A program made the translations under genes and the position numbers. Shown here one piece after another: positions 26,895 to 36,315 of a DNA stretch of 54,862 nucleotides. How positions within the stretch are numbered: the first letter of the stretch is position 1; each line of letters starts with the position of its first letter. Origin of the DNA: an uncultured Pelagibacteraceae bacterium (GTDB taxonomy: Bacteria; Pseudomonadota; Alphaproteobacteria; Pelagibacterales; Pelagibacteraceae). The notes beneath the pieces are model-generated. The model had not been told where the DNA came from. It saw only the letters and a program-made list of their open reading frames with translations, and did no database searches. The DNA lies in assembly GCA_902583585.1 (NCBI GenBank), contig CACHWN010000007.1, forward strand, positions 1-54,862, in the 5' to 3' direction.

Positions 26895-27989
26895 ATGGAA
26901 GTACAAAAAACAGCTTTATATAATTATCATAAAAATCTAGGAGCAAAATTTGTTCCGTTTGCCGGCTATGAAATGCCAATACAATACAAAGATGGTATTG
27001 TGAAAGAACATATTTCTACAAGAACTCACGCTGGATTTTTTGACGTATCTCACATGGGGCAATTTTTTTTAGAAGGCGATGACACATTAATAGAAGCTTT
27101 AGAAAAAATAATACCAGCAGATCTAAAAAATTTGAAAATTAATCATTCAAAATATTCTTTTTTACTTAATAATGAGGGCGGAATAATTGATGATTTGATC
27201 ATCACAAGAACAGAAAAAGGTTTCTGTATAATTTTAAATGCGGCTTGCAAGGAAAACGATATAAAACAAATCTCACAATTTTTAAAAAAAAATCACAAGC
27301 ATCTTTTAAATAATGATTTATCTCTAATAGCTTTACAAGGACCGAAATCTGTAGAAATTTTAGAAAAATTAATTCCGGGTGTAGCTAATTTAAGATTTAT
27401 GACAGGAAGTAATTTTGAGTATGAGGGTGAAAAACTTTACGTAACAAGATCTGGATATACAGGAGAAGATGGTTTTGAAATCTCAATTTCTAACACAAAA
27501 GTTGAAAAGCTAATTGATTACTTGATTTCAAATGAAGTTAAACCGATAGGCTTAGGAGCTAGGGATACATTAAGATTAGAAGCCGGACTATGTTTATATG
27601 GTCACGATTTAAATGAAAAAATAAATCCAGTTGAAGCTAATTTAAAATGGGCTATAGCGAAAAAAAGAAAAGAAGTTGGTGGATTTAATGGATGGGAAAA
27701 AATAAAAAATTTATTAGCAAATGGAAGTGAAAAAATTAGAGTTGGTATAAAGCCAGACGGAAAGGTTATAGCAAGAGAAAATACGAAAATCTTTTCGTCA
27801 GATAATAATGAAATAGGATTCGTCACTAGCGGTACTTTTGGCCCGAGTGTGAACGCTCCAGTTGCAATGGGATATGTTAAATCAGAATTTTCTGAAATAG
27901 GTACATCTATTCAGCTCGAGGTAAGAGGAAAAAAATATGGGGGTAAGATTTCTGAACTTCCATTTTATAAAAAAAGTTATGTTAAATAA
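26895..27989 (+). CDS. gcvT: Glycine cleavage system T protein (aminomethyltransferase)
   Basis: A 364-residue protein with the GcvT hallmarks GFFDVSHMGQF (about residues 47-57), IIDDLIITR with the conserved DD, GYTGEDGFEI and GLGARDTLRLEAGLCLYGHD. T protein transfers the methylene group from aminomethyl-lipoyl H protein to tetrahydrofolate and releases ammonia. It follows a tandem glycine riboswitch directly and begins the gcvTHP operon, so the pathway is induced by its substrate. The lpd gene for the L protein is not in this window. Confidence 0.97.
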   Translation: MEVQKTALYNYHKNLGAKFVPFAGYEMPIQYKDGIVKEHISTRTHAGFFDVSHMGQFFLEGDDTLIEALEKIIPADLKNLKINHSKYSFLLNNEGGIIDDLIITRTEKGFCIILNAACKENDIKQISQFLKKNHKHLLNNDLSLIALQGPKSVEILEKLIPGVANLRFMTGSNFEYEGEKLYVTRSGYTGEDGFEISISNTKVEKLIDYLISNEVKPIGLGARDTLRLEAGLCLYGHDLNEKINPVEANLKWAIAKKRKEVGGFNGWEKIKNLLANGSEKIRVGIKPDGKVIARENTKIFSSDNNEIGFVTSGTFGPSVNAPVAMGYVKSEFSEIGTSIQLEVRGKKYGGKISELPFYKKSYVK

Positions 27990-28001
27990 GGGGAAACAAA
28001 T

Positions 28002-28382
28002 ATGAGTGAAAAAAAATTTTCTAAAAAACATGAATGGGTTTCACTAGATGGAGATGTTGCTACAGTAGGAATAACTAAGCATGCAACAGAAATGCTCGGT
28101 GACATTGTTTTTGTGGAGGTTCCTGATGCAGGTAAAGCTGTTGAAAAAGAGGGTCAAGCAGCAGTTGTAGAATCTACTAAAGCTGCGAGTGATGTTTATT
28201 CTCCTATTTCTGGAGAAATTACTGAGGGAAATAAAGCCATTGCAGATGATCCTGGGAGCGTAAATACTGACCCTGAAGGCGCAAGCTGGTTTTTTAAGTT
28301 AAAGATAAAAGATAAAGGTGAGTATGACTCCCTAATGTCAAAAGATGAATATGATAAATTTTGTAAGGAGAACCCTAGCTAA
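28002..28382 (+). CDS. gcvH: Glycine cleavage system H protein
   Basis: A 126-residue lipoyl carrier of standard length. K60 in [14 protein letters not shown] is the lipoylated lysine, and [16 protein letters not shown] and [13 protein letters not shown] are the flanking beta strands. It shuttles the aminomethyl intermediate between P, T and L proteins. The ATG follows an AAGGGGAA ribosome-binding site and the stop abuts the gcvP ATG with no gap. Confidence 0.97.
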   Translation: MSEKKFSKKHEWVSLDGDVATVGITKHATEMLGDIVFVEVPDAGKAVEKEGQAAVVESTKAASDVYSPISGEITEGNKAIADDPGSVNTDPEGASWFFKLKIKDKGEYDSLMSKDEYDKFCKENPS

Positions 28383-31250
28383 ATGATTGACGATAATTCA
28401 AAAGAATTTATTAAAAGACATATTGGTCCTTCTGAAGAAGATCAGTCCAAAATGTTACAATATGTTGGGTATAAATCATTAGAGGATTTAATGAGCAATA
28501 CTGTACCAGAAAAAATCTTATTAAAAGATGATCTTAAAATCGATCAGCCAATGTCAGAGAACGATGCTTTAAAAAAATTAAAATCTATATCTAAAAAAAA
28601 TAAAATCTTTAAAAATTTTATTGGAATGGGATACTATAATTCTATTACACCTAATGTAATTCTTAGAAATATTTTAGAAAATCCAGGATGGTATACATCT
28701 TATACACCTTACCAACCTGAAGTGGCGCAAGGTCGTCTTGAAATGCTTTTAAATTTTCAACAATCAATAATTGACTTAACGGGTATGGATATAGCAAATG
28801 CTTCTTTGTTAGATGAAGCAACAGCAACAGCAGAGGCAGTAGGATTAAGCCAGAGATTAGATAAGACTAATTCAAAAAAAATATTTATTTCAAGCAATTG
28901 TAATCCTCAGACAATTGATCTCATAAAGACTAGAACAAATCCTTTTGGTTTAGAATTGATCATTGGTGATGAAAAAAAAGAACTTTCAAAAATTAATGAA
29001 GATATAATTTGCGGTGTTTTATCTTATCCGGGAACTTTAGGTGAAATAAATGATCCTAGTGAAAGCATCAGTCAAATTCACAAAAAAAACGGAAAAGCTA
29101 TTTTGGTTTGTGACTTGTTGTCTTTAGCTAGATTGAAAACTCCAGCTGAACTTGGAGCTGACATTGCTGTCGGTAGTGCTCAAAGATTTGGTATCCCAAT
29201 GGGTTACGGCGGACCTCATGCTGCATTTTTTGCCACAAAAGAGGAATTTAAAAGATCAATGCCAGGAAGAATAATAGGCGTTTCAAAAGATAGACACGGA
29301 AAAAAAGCTTACAGGCTTTCTTTACAAACTAGGGAGCAACATATTCGAAGAGATAAAGCAACAAGCAATATTTGTACTGCTCAAGCTTTATTGGCTATCA
29401 TTTCTGCTGCTTTTGCAATTTATCATGGACCTGAAGGAATACTTAAAATTGCGAATAGAACTTCTAAATTAGCAAAAATCTTTGCTGATAATATTAAAGC
29501 AAGCAGTTATAAAATTCTATCAGATCATTTCTTCGACACTGTTACGATTAAAACCAATGAAAAAACAAATTCTATTTTTGAGGCTGCACTAAAAGAAAAT
29601 ATAAACCTCAGAAAAGTTGATAAAGATCATTTATCTGTTGCGTTTGATGAAGCAAAAAAGCTTGACGATGTAAACTTATTGTTAAAAATATTTGGAATAA
29701 CTAAAGTAATTAAACAAGACGTTAAGGTTGAACTAGATAATCTTCCAAAAAATCTTTTAAGAACTTCAAAATACTTAACTCATCCAGTTTTTAACAAATA
29801 CCATTCTGAAACTGAGATGTTAAGATACCTAAAGAAACTAGAAGATTGTGATATTGCACTTAATAGATCAATGATTGCTTTAGGATCTTGTACAATGAAG
29901 CTCAATGCAACAGCAGAATTAATTCCTATTACTTGGAAAGAGTTTTCTCTTCCACATCCTTTCGTTCCAACAAATCAGATGGAAGGATATAAGATTCTTT
30001 TTAATGATCTCATAAATGATCTGAAAGAGATAACGGGTTATGACGCAGTCTCTTTACAGCCAAATTCTGGGGCTCAAGGAGAGTACGCTGGTCTTATGAC
30101 TATAAGAAAATTCCATAAGAATAATAAACAAGAAAACCGTAACGTTTGTTTAATTCCAGACTCAGCTCATGGAACTAATCCAGCAAGTGCCCAAATGTGT
30201 GGGATGAAAGTGGTTGTAGTCAATTGTGACGATGATGGAAACGTCGACATAGACGATCTTAAAAATAAAGCTGAAAAACACTCAAAAGATTTAGCTGCAT
30301 TAATGGTTACCTATCCTTCTACTCATGGAGTATTTGAGGAAAAAATCATGGATATTTGCGAAGTTATTCATAAACACGGTGGGCAAGTTTATATGGATGG
30401 AGCCAATCTAAACGCACTTGTGGGTGTTGCAAAACCAGGAAAATTTGGACCTGATGTTTGTCATATTAATTTACATAAAACATTTTGCATACCTCACGGC
30501 GGAGGTGGACCAGGAATGGGCCCAATCGCTTGTGCTAAGCATCTAGCTGATTTTTTACCAACACACGAAATTATTAAAGAGGCAGGCCCTAAGAATGGAA
30601 TGGGAGCTGTATCAGCTGCACCTTGGGGTAGTTCAAGCATACTTCCAATATCCTGGATGTATATCAAGATGATGGGTGCTGAAGGATTGAAAAAAGCCTC
30701 GCAAGTTTCAATTTTAAATGCAAATTATATTTCAAAAAAATTATCCAAAGATTACAAAGTTCTATATACCGGCAAAAATGGAAATGTTGCACATGAATGT
30801 ATAATTGATATCCGACCAATAAAAGCAAGTTCAGGTATCTCTGAGGAGGATTTAGCAAAAAGACTGATTGACTTTGGCTACCATGCTCCAACAATGTCAT
30901 GGCCTGTTGCTGGTACAATTATGATTGAGCCGACTGAAAGCGAAAATTTGGAGGAGATTGATAAATTTTGTAATGCACTTATAAAAATTAAAAAAGAAAT
31001 TAATTTGGTGGAGTCATCCAAGTTTGACAAAATTGATAACCCCCTGAAAAATGCGCCTCATACTTATATCGAATTAGCTTCCAGCGAGTGGAAGCATGCC
31101 TACTCAAGAGAGGAAGCGGCTTTTCCCACTGAGTATGTAAAAAACAATAAATATTGGGCACCAGTTGCTAGAGTAGATAACGTTTTTGGAGATAGAAATT
31201 TAGTATGTTCATGTCCTTCAATGGATGAATATAAAGATGAAGCTGCTTAA
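28383..31250 (+). CDS. gcvP: Glycine dehydrogenase (decarboxylating), single-chain P protein
   Basis: A 955-residue P protein, both halves fused as in proteobacteria. The PLP lysine is at about residue 699 in NLHKTFCIPHGGGGPG; the N-terminal half includes FKNFIGMGYYNSITP and YTPYQPEVAQGRLE, and GSCTMKLNA starts the C-terminal half. It decarboxylates glycine and loads the aminomethyl group on H protein. The gene completes the gcvTHP set under the glycine riboswitch. Release of CO2 and one-carbon units links it to folate metabolism. Confidence 0.97.
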   Translation: MIDDNSKEFIKRHIGPSEEDQSKMLQYVGYKSLEDLMSNTVPEKILLKDDLKIDQPMSENDALKKLKSISKKNKIFKNFIGMGYYNSITPNVILRNILENPGWYTSYTPYQPEVAQGRLEMLLNFQQSIIDLTGMDIANASLLDEATATAEAVGLSQRLDKTNSKKIFISSNCNPQTIDLIKTRTNPFGLELIIGDEKKELSKINEDIICGVLSYPGTLGEINDPSESISQIHKKNGKAILVCDLLSLARLKTPAELGADIAVGSAQRFGIPMGYGGPHAAFFATKEEFKRSMPGRIIGVSKDRHGKKAYRLSLQTREQHIRRDKATSNICTAQALLAIISAAFAIYHGPEGILKIANRTSKLAKIFADNIKASSYKILSDHFFDTVTIKTNEKTNSIFEAALKENINLRKVDKDHLSVAFDEAKKLDDVNLLLKIFGITKVIKQDVKVELDNLPKNLLRTSKYLTHPVFNKYHSETEMLRYLKKLEDCDIALNRSMIALGSCTMKLNATAELIPITWKEFSLPHPFVPTNQMEGYKILFNDLINDLKEITGYDAVSLQPNSGAQGEYAGLMTIRKFHKNNKQENRNVCLIPDSAHGTNPASAQMCGMKVVVVNCDDDGNVDIDDLKNKAEKHSKDLAALMVTYPSTHGVFEEKIMDICEVIHKHGGQVYMDGANLNALVGVAKPGKFGPDVCHINLHKTFCIPHGGGGPGMGPIACAKHLADFLPTHEIIKEAGPKNGMGAVSAAPWGSSSILPISWMYIKMMGAEGLKKASQVSILNANYISKKLSKDYKVLYTGKNGNVAHECIIDIRPIKASSGISEEDLAKRLIDFGYHAPTMSWPVAGTIMIEPTESENLEEIDKFCNALIKIKKEINLVESSKFDKIDNPLKNAPHTYIELASSEWKHAYSREEAAFPTEYVKNNKYWAPVARVDNVFGDRNLVCSCPSMDEYKDEAA

Positions 31251-31259
31251 TCTCTTTTA

Positions 31260-32486
31260 ATGAAAATCGCTGTTATCGGCTCAGGTATCTCAGGATTATC
31301 TTCCGCATATTTTCTCTCAAAAAAATATAAAGTTGATCTATATGAAAAAGAAGATCACTTTGGAGGTCATTCTTTTACCTACGAGATAAAAGAAGATGAT
31401 AAGATTGTTCCAGTAGATCTAGGTTTTATTGTTTTTAATGAGGTAACTTATCCAAATTTAGTAAATTTTTTTAATGAATTAAAAGTTCCTTATGAAAAAA
31501 GCGACATGTCATTTTCTGTATCAATTAAGAATAGCAATGTTGAATATAGCGGAAGCGGTTTAGGAGGTATTTTTGCTAATAAATTAAATCTTCTTAATTT
31601 AAAATTTTTATATATGATTAGAGAGATAATTTCATTTTATAAAACTGCTCCAAAATTACTTGAAAGTGAAATTAAAGAAGAGACTCTAGGAAATTTTCTT
31701 AATAAAAAAAAATTATCAAAATATTTTATCGAGTATCACTTAATTCCCATGGTAGCTGCTATCTGGTCAATGCCATTTAATAAGGCAAAGGAAATGCCAT
31801 TAAAATTTTTTTTAAATTTTTTTACTAATCATGGTTTATTTAAATTTAGAAATAGACCGCAATGGTACACAGTTTCAAATAGAAGTAGAGCTTATGTAAA
31901 AAAAGTAACAGATAAAATTAGTGGAGAAATTTTTAAAAATTATAAAGTGGATAAATTAATTAGAAGCGATGACAATATCAGGGTAATTATTGGCAATGAA
32001 TATGTTGACTATGATCAAGTAGTTCTAGCTTCCCATGCAGACCAAAGTTTAAGAATGATAGAAAAACCAACGGAACAAGAAAAAAATATATTGGAAAAAT
32101 TTAATTACGTGGAGAATGAGGCTTATTTACATACCGATAAGAGTTTCATGCCTCACAAAAAAAGGGCCTGGTCTAGTTGGAATTCTGTTTCAGATGGAGA
32201 AAAGACATGCATTACTTATTGGTTAAATAAACTACAAAATTTAGATACATCTAAAGACTATTTTTTAACTTTAAACCCTATTTGTAAAATTAACGAAAAT
32301 TCTATTATTAAAAAAGTTGATTTCACTCACCCATATTTGAATTCAAAGAATACCGCACTTCAAAAAGATCTTAGATTGATACAAGGAAAAAAAAGAACTT
32401 GGTTTTGTGGGAGTTATTTTGGTTACGGATTTCATGAAGATGGATTAAAATCATCTATAGATTTGATAAATAACTTTAAAATTTGA
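31260..32486 (+). CDS. FAD/NAD(P)-binding oxidoreductase of the CFA-synthase cluster (COG2907 type)
   Basis: A 408-residue amine-oxidase-fold flavoprotein with GSGISGLSSAYFLSKKY (residues 7-23), EKEDHFGGHSFTY and DLGFIVFNEVTYPNL following, a pattern of COG2907 proteins. The C-terminus has CGSYFGYGFHEDGLKSS, the second FAD contact. These proteins recur with DUF1365 and cyclopropane-fatty-acid-synthase-like genes, just as here, and probably modify membrane fatty acids, but their chemistry is not established from sequence. It begins 9 bases after gcvP and overlaps the DUF1365 gene by 4 bases. Confidence 0.85.
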   Translation: MKIAVIGSGISGLSSAYFLSKKYKVDLYEKEDHFGGHSFTYEIKEDDKIVPVDLGFIVFNEVTYPNLVNFFNELKVPYEKSDMSFSVSIKNSNVEYSGSGLGGIFANKLNLLNLKFLYMIREIISFYKTAPKLLESEIKEETLGNFLNKKKLSKYFIEYHLIPMVAAIWSMPFNKAKEMPLKFFLNFFTNHGLFKFRNRPQWYTVSNRSRAYVKKVTDKISGEIFKNYKVDKLIRSDDNIRVIIGNEYVDYDQVVLASHADQSLRMIEKPTEQEKNILEKFNYVENEAYLHTDKSFMPHKKRAWSSWNSVSDGEKTCITYWLNKLQNLDTSKDYFLTLNPICKINENSIIKKVDFTHPYLNSKNTALQKDLRLIQGKKRTWFCGSYFGYGFHEDGLKSSIDLINNFKI

Positions 32487-33244
32487 TGAATTCCTGCATT
32501 TACAACGGCGAAGTAACTCATACAAGATTTAAACCTGTAAGACATTTTTTAAAATATAAAACTTTTTCATTTTTAATTGATTTAAATGAAATCAATCAAT
32601 TAGACAGTTCAATAAATATTTTCTCTCATAATAAATTTAACATTTTTAGCTTTTACGATAAAGATCATGGAGAACGTGACGGAAGTGATTTAAAAAAGTG
32701 GGTTCTTAAAAACATTAGCAAGTTCAATATAAAAGGTGAAATAAATAAAGTTAAAATACTTTGTTATCCAAGAATTTTTGGCTATGTTTTTAATCCTTTA
32801 AGTATTTTTTACTGCTACGAGGATAATCAATTGAAGGCAATTTTTTATGAAGTAAAAAATACTTTTAATGAGCAGCATACATATATTTTTAAAATTAAAG
32901 ATAATGAAGAAATAGCTCAAAAATGTAGAAAAAAGTTTTACGTTTCACCATTTATGGATATGGAAACTTACTATAATTTTAAATTACTTAACCCCAGCGA
33001 TAAACTCTCAGTATTTATAAAACAAACAGACTCGAAAGGAACAGTTTTAACAGCTACCCAAACAGGAGAAAGAAAAGAATTCAGCTCAAAACAACTCATG
33101 CTTAACTTCTTTAAGTATCCTTTAATGACAATTAAAATTATTAGTTCGATACATTTTGAAGCATTACTTTTATGGAAAAAAGGGGCAATATACAGAAAAA
33201 GAAATACTAAATTAAAAAATAATTTAAGTTACGAGGAATATTAA
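32483..33244 (+). CDS. DUF1365 family protein
   Basis: A 253-residue protein recognised as DUF1365 (COG3496) by IYNGEVTHTRFKPVRHFLKYKTF at the start, DHGERDGSDLKKWVL, YPRIFGYVFNPLSIFYCY and KKFYVSPFMDMETYYNF. Biochemical role unknown; the family is almost always found between a COG2907 flavoprotein and a CFA-synthase-like methyltransferase and so should act in the same lipid modification. It overlaps both neighbours (ATGA and TAATG). Confidence 0.88.
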   Translation: MMNSCIYNGEVTHTRFKPVRHFLKYKTFSFLIDLNEINQLDSSINIFSHNKFNIFSFYDKDHGERDGSDLKKWVLKNISKFNIKGEINKVKILCYPRIFGYVFNPLSIFYCYEDNQLKAIFYEVKNTFNEQHTYIFKIKDNEEIAQKCRKKFYVSPFMDMETYYNFKLLNPSDKLSVFIKQTDSKGTVLTATQTGERKEFSSKQLMLNFFKYPLMTIKIISSIHFEALLLWKKGAIYRKRNTKLKNNLSYEEY

Positions 33245-34434
33245 TGAGTTTAATAAAAATTTCAGAAAGATTCGTCCTAAATAAATTGAAAAAAATCTCA
33301 CAAGGAAATCTTAAGCTCATAAATTATGATGGAAAAGTTTTTCATTTTGGTGACTTAGAGAGTAAATTATCTTCAGATATCAAAATTAATAAACCTAATT
33401 TTTACCTAAATGTTATTATGGGTGGAAGCTCAGCTTTAGGTGAAGCTCACATGAAAAAAGATTTTTATTCCTCAAATTTAACAAATTTAATCGAACTTAC
33501 AGCGAGAAATATTAATACAATCTATTCTTTTTCAGGAAGTTTAAAATTACAAAAAATCAAAAATTTTCTAAAAAAAATATTTGCATCAAATACAAAATCT
33601 AAAAGTAAAAAATATATTTCAAAACACTATGATTTAGGGAATGAATTTTTTTCGTCATGGCTTGATAAATCTCTTACTTATTCAAGCGCAGTCTATAAAA
33701 ACGAGAAAGATGATTTAGAAATCGCTCAAAGAAATAAATTTCAAGAGCTTATAAATTTAATGCATATCAAAGATGGAAACAAGGTTTTAGAGATAGGGTG
33801 TGGTTGGGGCGGATTTGCTGAATTTTTAGCTAAAAATTATGATGTGAGTGTAGACTGTATCACAATTTCTAAAAATCAATATGAGTTTACTAAAAAGAGG
33901 ATTTTCAACTCAGGACTAAACAATAAAGTTAATGTTAAATTTTTAGATTACAGAGATCTCAAGGAAAAATATGATAACGTAGCTTCGATAGAAATGATAG
34001 AAGCTGTTGGTGAAAAATACATGGACCAATATTTTGGTACAATTAAAAATGTTCTTAATTATGGTGGAACTGCTGCAATTCAAGGCATCGTAATAAAAGA
34101 TGACTTATTTGAAAGATATAGAGCTAATGAGGATTTTATTCAAAAGTACATATTTCCAGGTGGGTTTTTACCCTCAATCCAATTTATGGAAAATCTAATT
34201 AAAAAAAATGACCTAAAACTAGAAAAAATTAATACATACTCTGACGATTATGCCAGAACTTTAGCAACTTGGAGAAAAAATTTTTTAAGTGCATGGGAAA
34301 AAATTAGCCCACTTGGTTTTGATGAATATTTCAAGCGTATGTGGGAATTCTACTTATCTTATTGTGAAGGCGGTTTTAAGTCTAGAAACATTAACTTGAT
34401 TCAATTCTCTATGTCTAATAGATATTCGTCATGA
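33244..34434 (+). CDS. Cyclopropane-fatty-acyl-phospholipid synthase-family methyltransferase
   Basis: A 396-residue protein of the CFA synthase family (COG2230). The SAM-binding motif VLEIGCGWGGFAEF is near residue 183, preceded by KYISKHYDLGNEFFSSWLDKSLTYSS (the family substrate loop) and followed by SIEMIEAVGEKYMDQYF. These enzymes add a methyl or methylene group to unsaturated acyl chains of membrane phospholipids. Related genes in Rhodobacter sphaeroides lie in the singlet-oxygen (RpoE/ChrR) response and in furan fatty acid synthesis, which fits this neighbourhood. The precise product cannot be told from sequence. Confidence 0.88.
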   Translation: MSLIKISERFVLNKLKKISQGNLKLINYDGKVFHFGDLESKLSSDIKINKPNFYLNVIMGGSSALGEAHMKKDFYSSNLTNLIELTARNINTIYSFSGSLKLQKIKNFLKKIFASNTKSKSKKYISKHYDLGNEFFSSWLDKSLTYSSAVYKNEKDDLEIAQRNKFQELINLMHIKDGNKVLEIGCGWGGFAEFLAKNYDVSVDCITISKNQYEFTKKRIFNSGLNNKVNVKFLDYRDLKEKYDNVASIEMIEAVGEKYMDQYFGTIKNVLNYGGTAAIQGIVIKDDLFERYRANEDFIQKYIFPGGFLPSIQFMENLIKKNDLKLEKINTYSDDYARTLATWRKNFLSAWEKISPLGFDEYFKRMWEFYLSYCEGGFKSRNINLIQFSMSNRYSS

Positions 34435-34955
34435 AAAAATTTATAGTACTATTTTTACTAATTTTAACAACAGGATGTGCAAATAAAATGAAACCGACAG
34501 ATTTTAAAGATCAAAAACCAAGACTAGTCATTGAAAATTATTTATCGGGTAATGTCAAAGCTTGGGGAGTATTACAAAATAGATCTGGAAAAGTTACAAG
34601 ACAATTTAAAGCTGATTTAAATGGAAAATGGGATGGTTCTCAATTAATTTTAGACGAAGTTTTTGATTGGAATGATGGGGAAAGACAAACTCGTCAGTGG
34701 ACTATTAAAAAAATTGATGAACATCACTATGAGGGAACAGCCTCTGACGTAGTTGGCACAGCTAAAGGATATTCATATGGTCCAGCTTTCAAATTCGAAT
34801 ATGTATTGCTGGTGCCGATTAAAGGCAAAAATATTAAAATTACTTTTGATGATTGGATTTTCATGCAGGATGATCGTGTGGCAATAAACAGAGCGACAAT
34901 GACAAAATTTGGAATTAAAGTAGCTGAATTAACCGTAATGTTTGTAAAAGATTGA
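34431..34955 (+). CDS. DUF3833 family lipoprotein
   Basis: A 174-residue protein whose lipobox LTTGC (cysteine near residue 17) predicts lipid anchoring. The body matches DUF3833: AWGVLQNRSGKVTRQF, LNGKWDGSQLILDEVFDW and DDWIFMQDDRVAINRATMTKFGI. It overlaps the CFA-synthase-like gene by 4 bases and probably belongs to the same lipid-modifying operon. It may present or transfer lipid at the membrane; that is inference. Confidence 0.88.
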   Translation: MKKFIVLFLLILTTGCANKMKPTDFKDQKPRLVIENYLSGNVKAWGVLQNRSGKVTRQFKADLNGKWDGSQLILDEVFDWNDGERQTRQWTIKKIDEHHYEGTASDVVGTAKGYSYGPAFKFEYVLLVPIKGKNIKITFDDWIFMQDDRVAINRATMTKFGIKVAELTVMFVKD

Positions 34956-34956
34956 T

Positions 34957-35541
34957 ATGTTTGAGCTTCCTAAACTAGATTATAGTAATTCAGCTCTTTC
35001 TCCAATAATGTCAGAGCAAACTTTGGATTTACATCATGGCAAACATCATCAAACATACATTACGAATCTAAATAACTTTATAAAAGATTCTGAATATGAA
35101 AAATTGTCTTTGGAAGATATAATTAAAAAATCATCAAACGAAAAAAATGCAGGAATTTTTAACAATGCAAGCCAACATTGGAATCACAATCTTTTTTGGA
35201 AGTGCATGAAACCCAATGGCGGAGGAAATGTCCCATCTAAACTTGAAAATAAGATTAAACAAGATTTTGGAAGTTTTGAAAAATTTAGGGAGGAATTTAT
35301 CAATGCTGGAGTTACTCAATTTGGATCTGGATGGTGTTGGTTGTCTTTAAAAGAGGATAAGCTTGTAGTAACTAAATCACCAAATGCTGAAAACCCAATA
35401 ATTCACAGTATGAAACCTATATTAGGTTGTGATGTGTGGGAGCATTCATATTACATAGATTACAGAAATAAAAGACCGGCTTATTTGGAAAATTTTTTTG
35501 ATAAATTAATCAATTGGGAATACGTTAACTCTCTTCTTTAA
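34957..35541 (+). CDS. sodB: Superoxide dismutase, iron type
   Basis: A 194-residue Fe/Mn superoxide dismutase. The metal ligands are visible as H26 (LHHGKHHQTYI), H77 (SQHWNHNLFW), and the Asp and His of DVWEHSYYIDY. Q73 in the ASQHWNH stretch is the position occupied by the active-site Gln of the iron type. Length and motifs match SodB. It lacks a signal peptide and works in the cytosol. It follows the lipid-modification operon by 1 base and precedes other redox genes, which makes an oxidative-stress cluster likely. Confidence 0.95.
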   Translation: MFELPKLDYSNSALSPIMSEQTLDLHHGKHHQTYITNLNNFIKDSEYEKLSLEDIIKKSSNEKNAGIFNNASQHWNHNLFWKCMKPNGGGNVPSKLENKIKQDFGSFEKFREEFINAGVTQFGSGWCWLSLKEDKLVVTKSPNAENPIIHSMKPILGCDVWEHSYYIDYRNKRPAYLENFFDKLINWEYVNSLL

Positions 35542-36294
35542 TTATCGTTTGATAAGTTTATCTACTAAAAATAAATAAAGTTTATAAGGTAATATTCTTA
35601 AAAATTTTAAAGTTAAAGTTAATCCTTTTGGGAAATGAATTTCAAAAGCATTTCCATTAACCAAGCCATTATAAATTTTATCTGCGGCGTATTCAGGAGT
35701 TTTTAAAAATGGCATAGGAAACTCATTTTTATCGGTCAAGGGAGTTTTAATGAAACCTGGTGATACAACTGAGACCCTCACTCCAAATTTTTTAAAATCA
35801 AAATAAATACTTTCACTAAAATTAGTCAGAGCAGCTTTTGAAGGACCGTAACCACTTGAATTTGGTAGACCTCTGTAACCTGCAATCGAAGAAACTATTG
35901 AAATGTGTCCAGATTTCTTGTTTTTAAAATAATCTTCAACAACTTTCACACAATCAATAACCCCTAAAAAATTAACATTAATTACATTTTTAATTTTATC
36001 TGGATCTATATTTTGTTCATCTTTTGGCTCGTAAGTTCCACTGGAGAATAAACAAATGTCAATATCACCAAAAGCATTTAAAATATCTTTAAAAACATTA
36101 TTTATTTGAGATTGGTTGGTTACATCTAGGGGAAATGAACTTATGTTGTTATGTTTAGCTAACTCATCTAAAAGTTCTTTTCTTCTTGCAGATACAGCAA
36201 CTTTCCATCCCTCGTTAGCGAATTTTTCAGCTGCTGCCTTTCCAATGCCGCTACTTGCACCTGTAATCCATATTTTTTTCTGATTTTCAGACAT
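35542..36294 (-). CDS. Short-chain dehydrogenase/reductase
   Basis: A 250-residue classical SDR with TGASSGIG (residues 11-18), NVNFLGV, and the YGPSK active-site Tyr-x3-Lys after the SIVSSIAGYRG serine segment. The C-terminus is basic and hydrophobic, as in SDRs that sit near membranes. SDR genes of this type occur in the Rhodobacter singlet-oxygen cluster near DUF1365/CFA genes. The stop meets the convergent sodB stop without spacer. The substrate is unknown. Confidence 0.85.
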   Translation of the reverse strand: MSENQKKIWITGASSGIGKAAAEKFANEGWKVAVSARRKELLDELAKHNNISSFPLDVTNQSQINNVFKDILNAFGDIDICLFSSGTYEPKDEQNIDPDKIKNVINVNFLGVIDCVKVVEDYFKNKKSGHISIVSSIAGYRGLPNSSGYGPSKAALTNFSESIYFDFKKFGVRVSVVSPGFIKTPLTDKNEFPMPFLKTPEYAADKIYNGLVNGNAFEIHFPKGLTLTLKFLRILPYKLYLFLVDKLIKR

Positions 36295-36315
36295 AAATTA
36301 GTTATACCTTAATTT

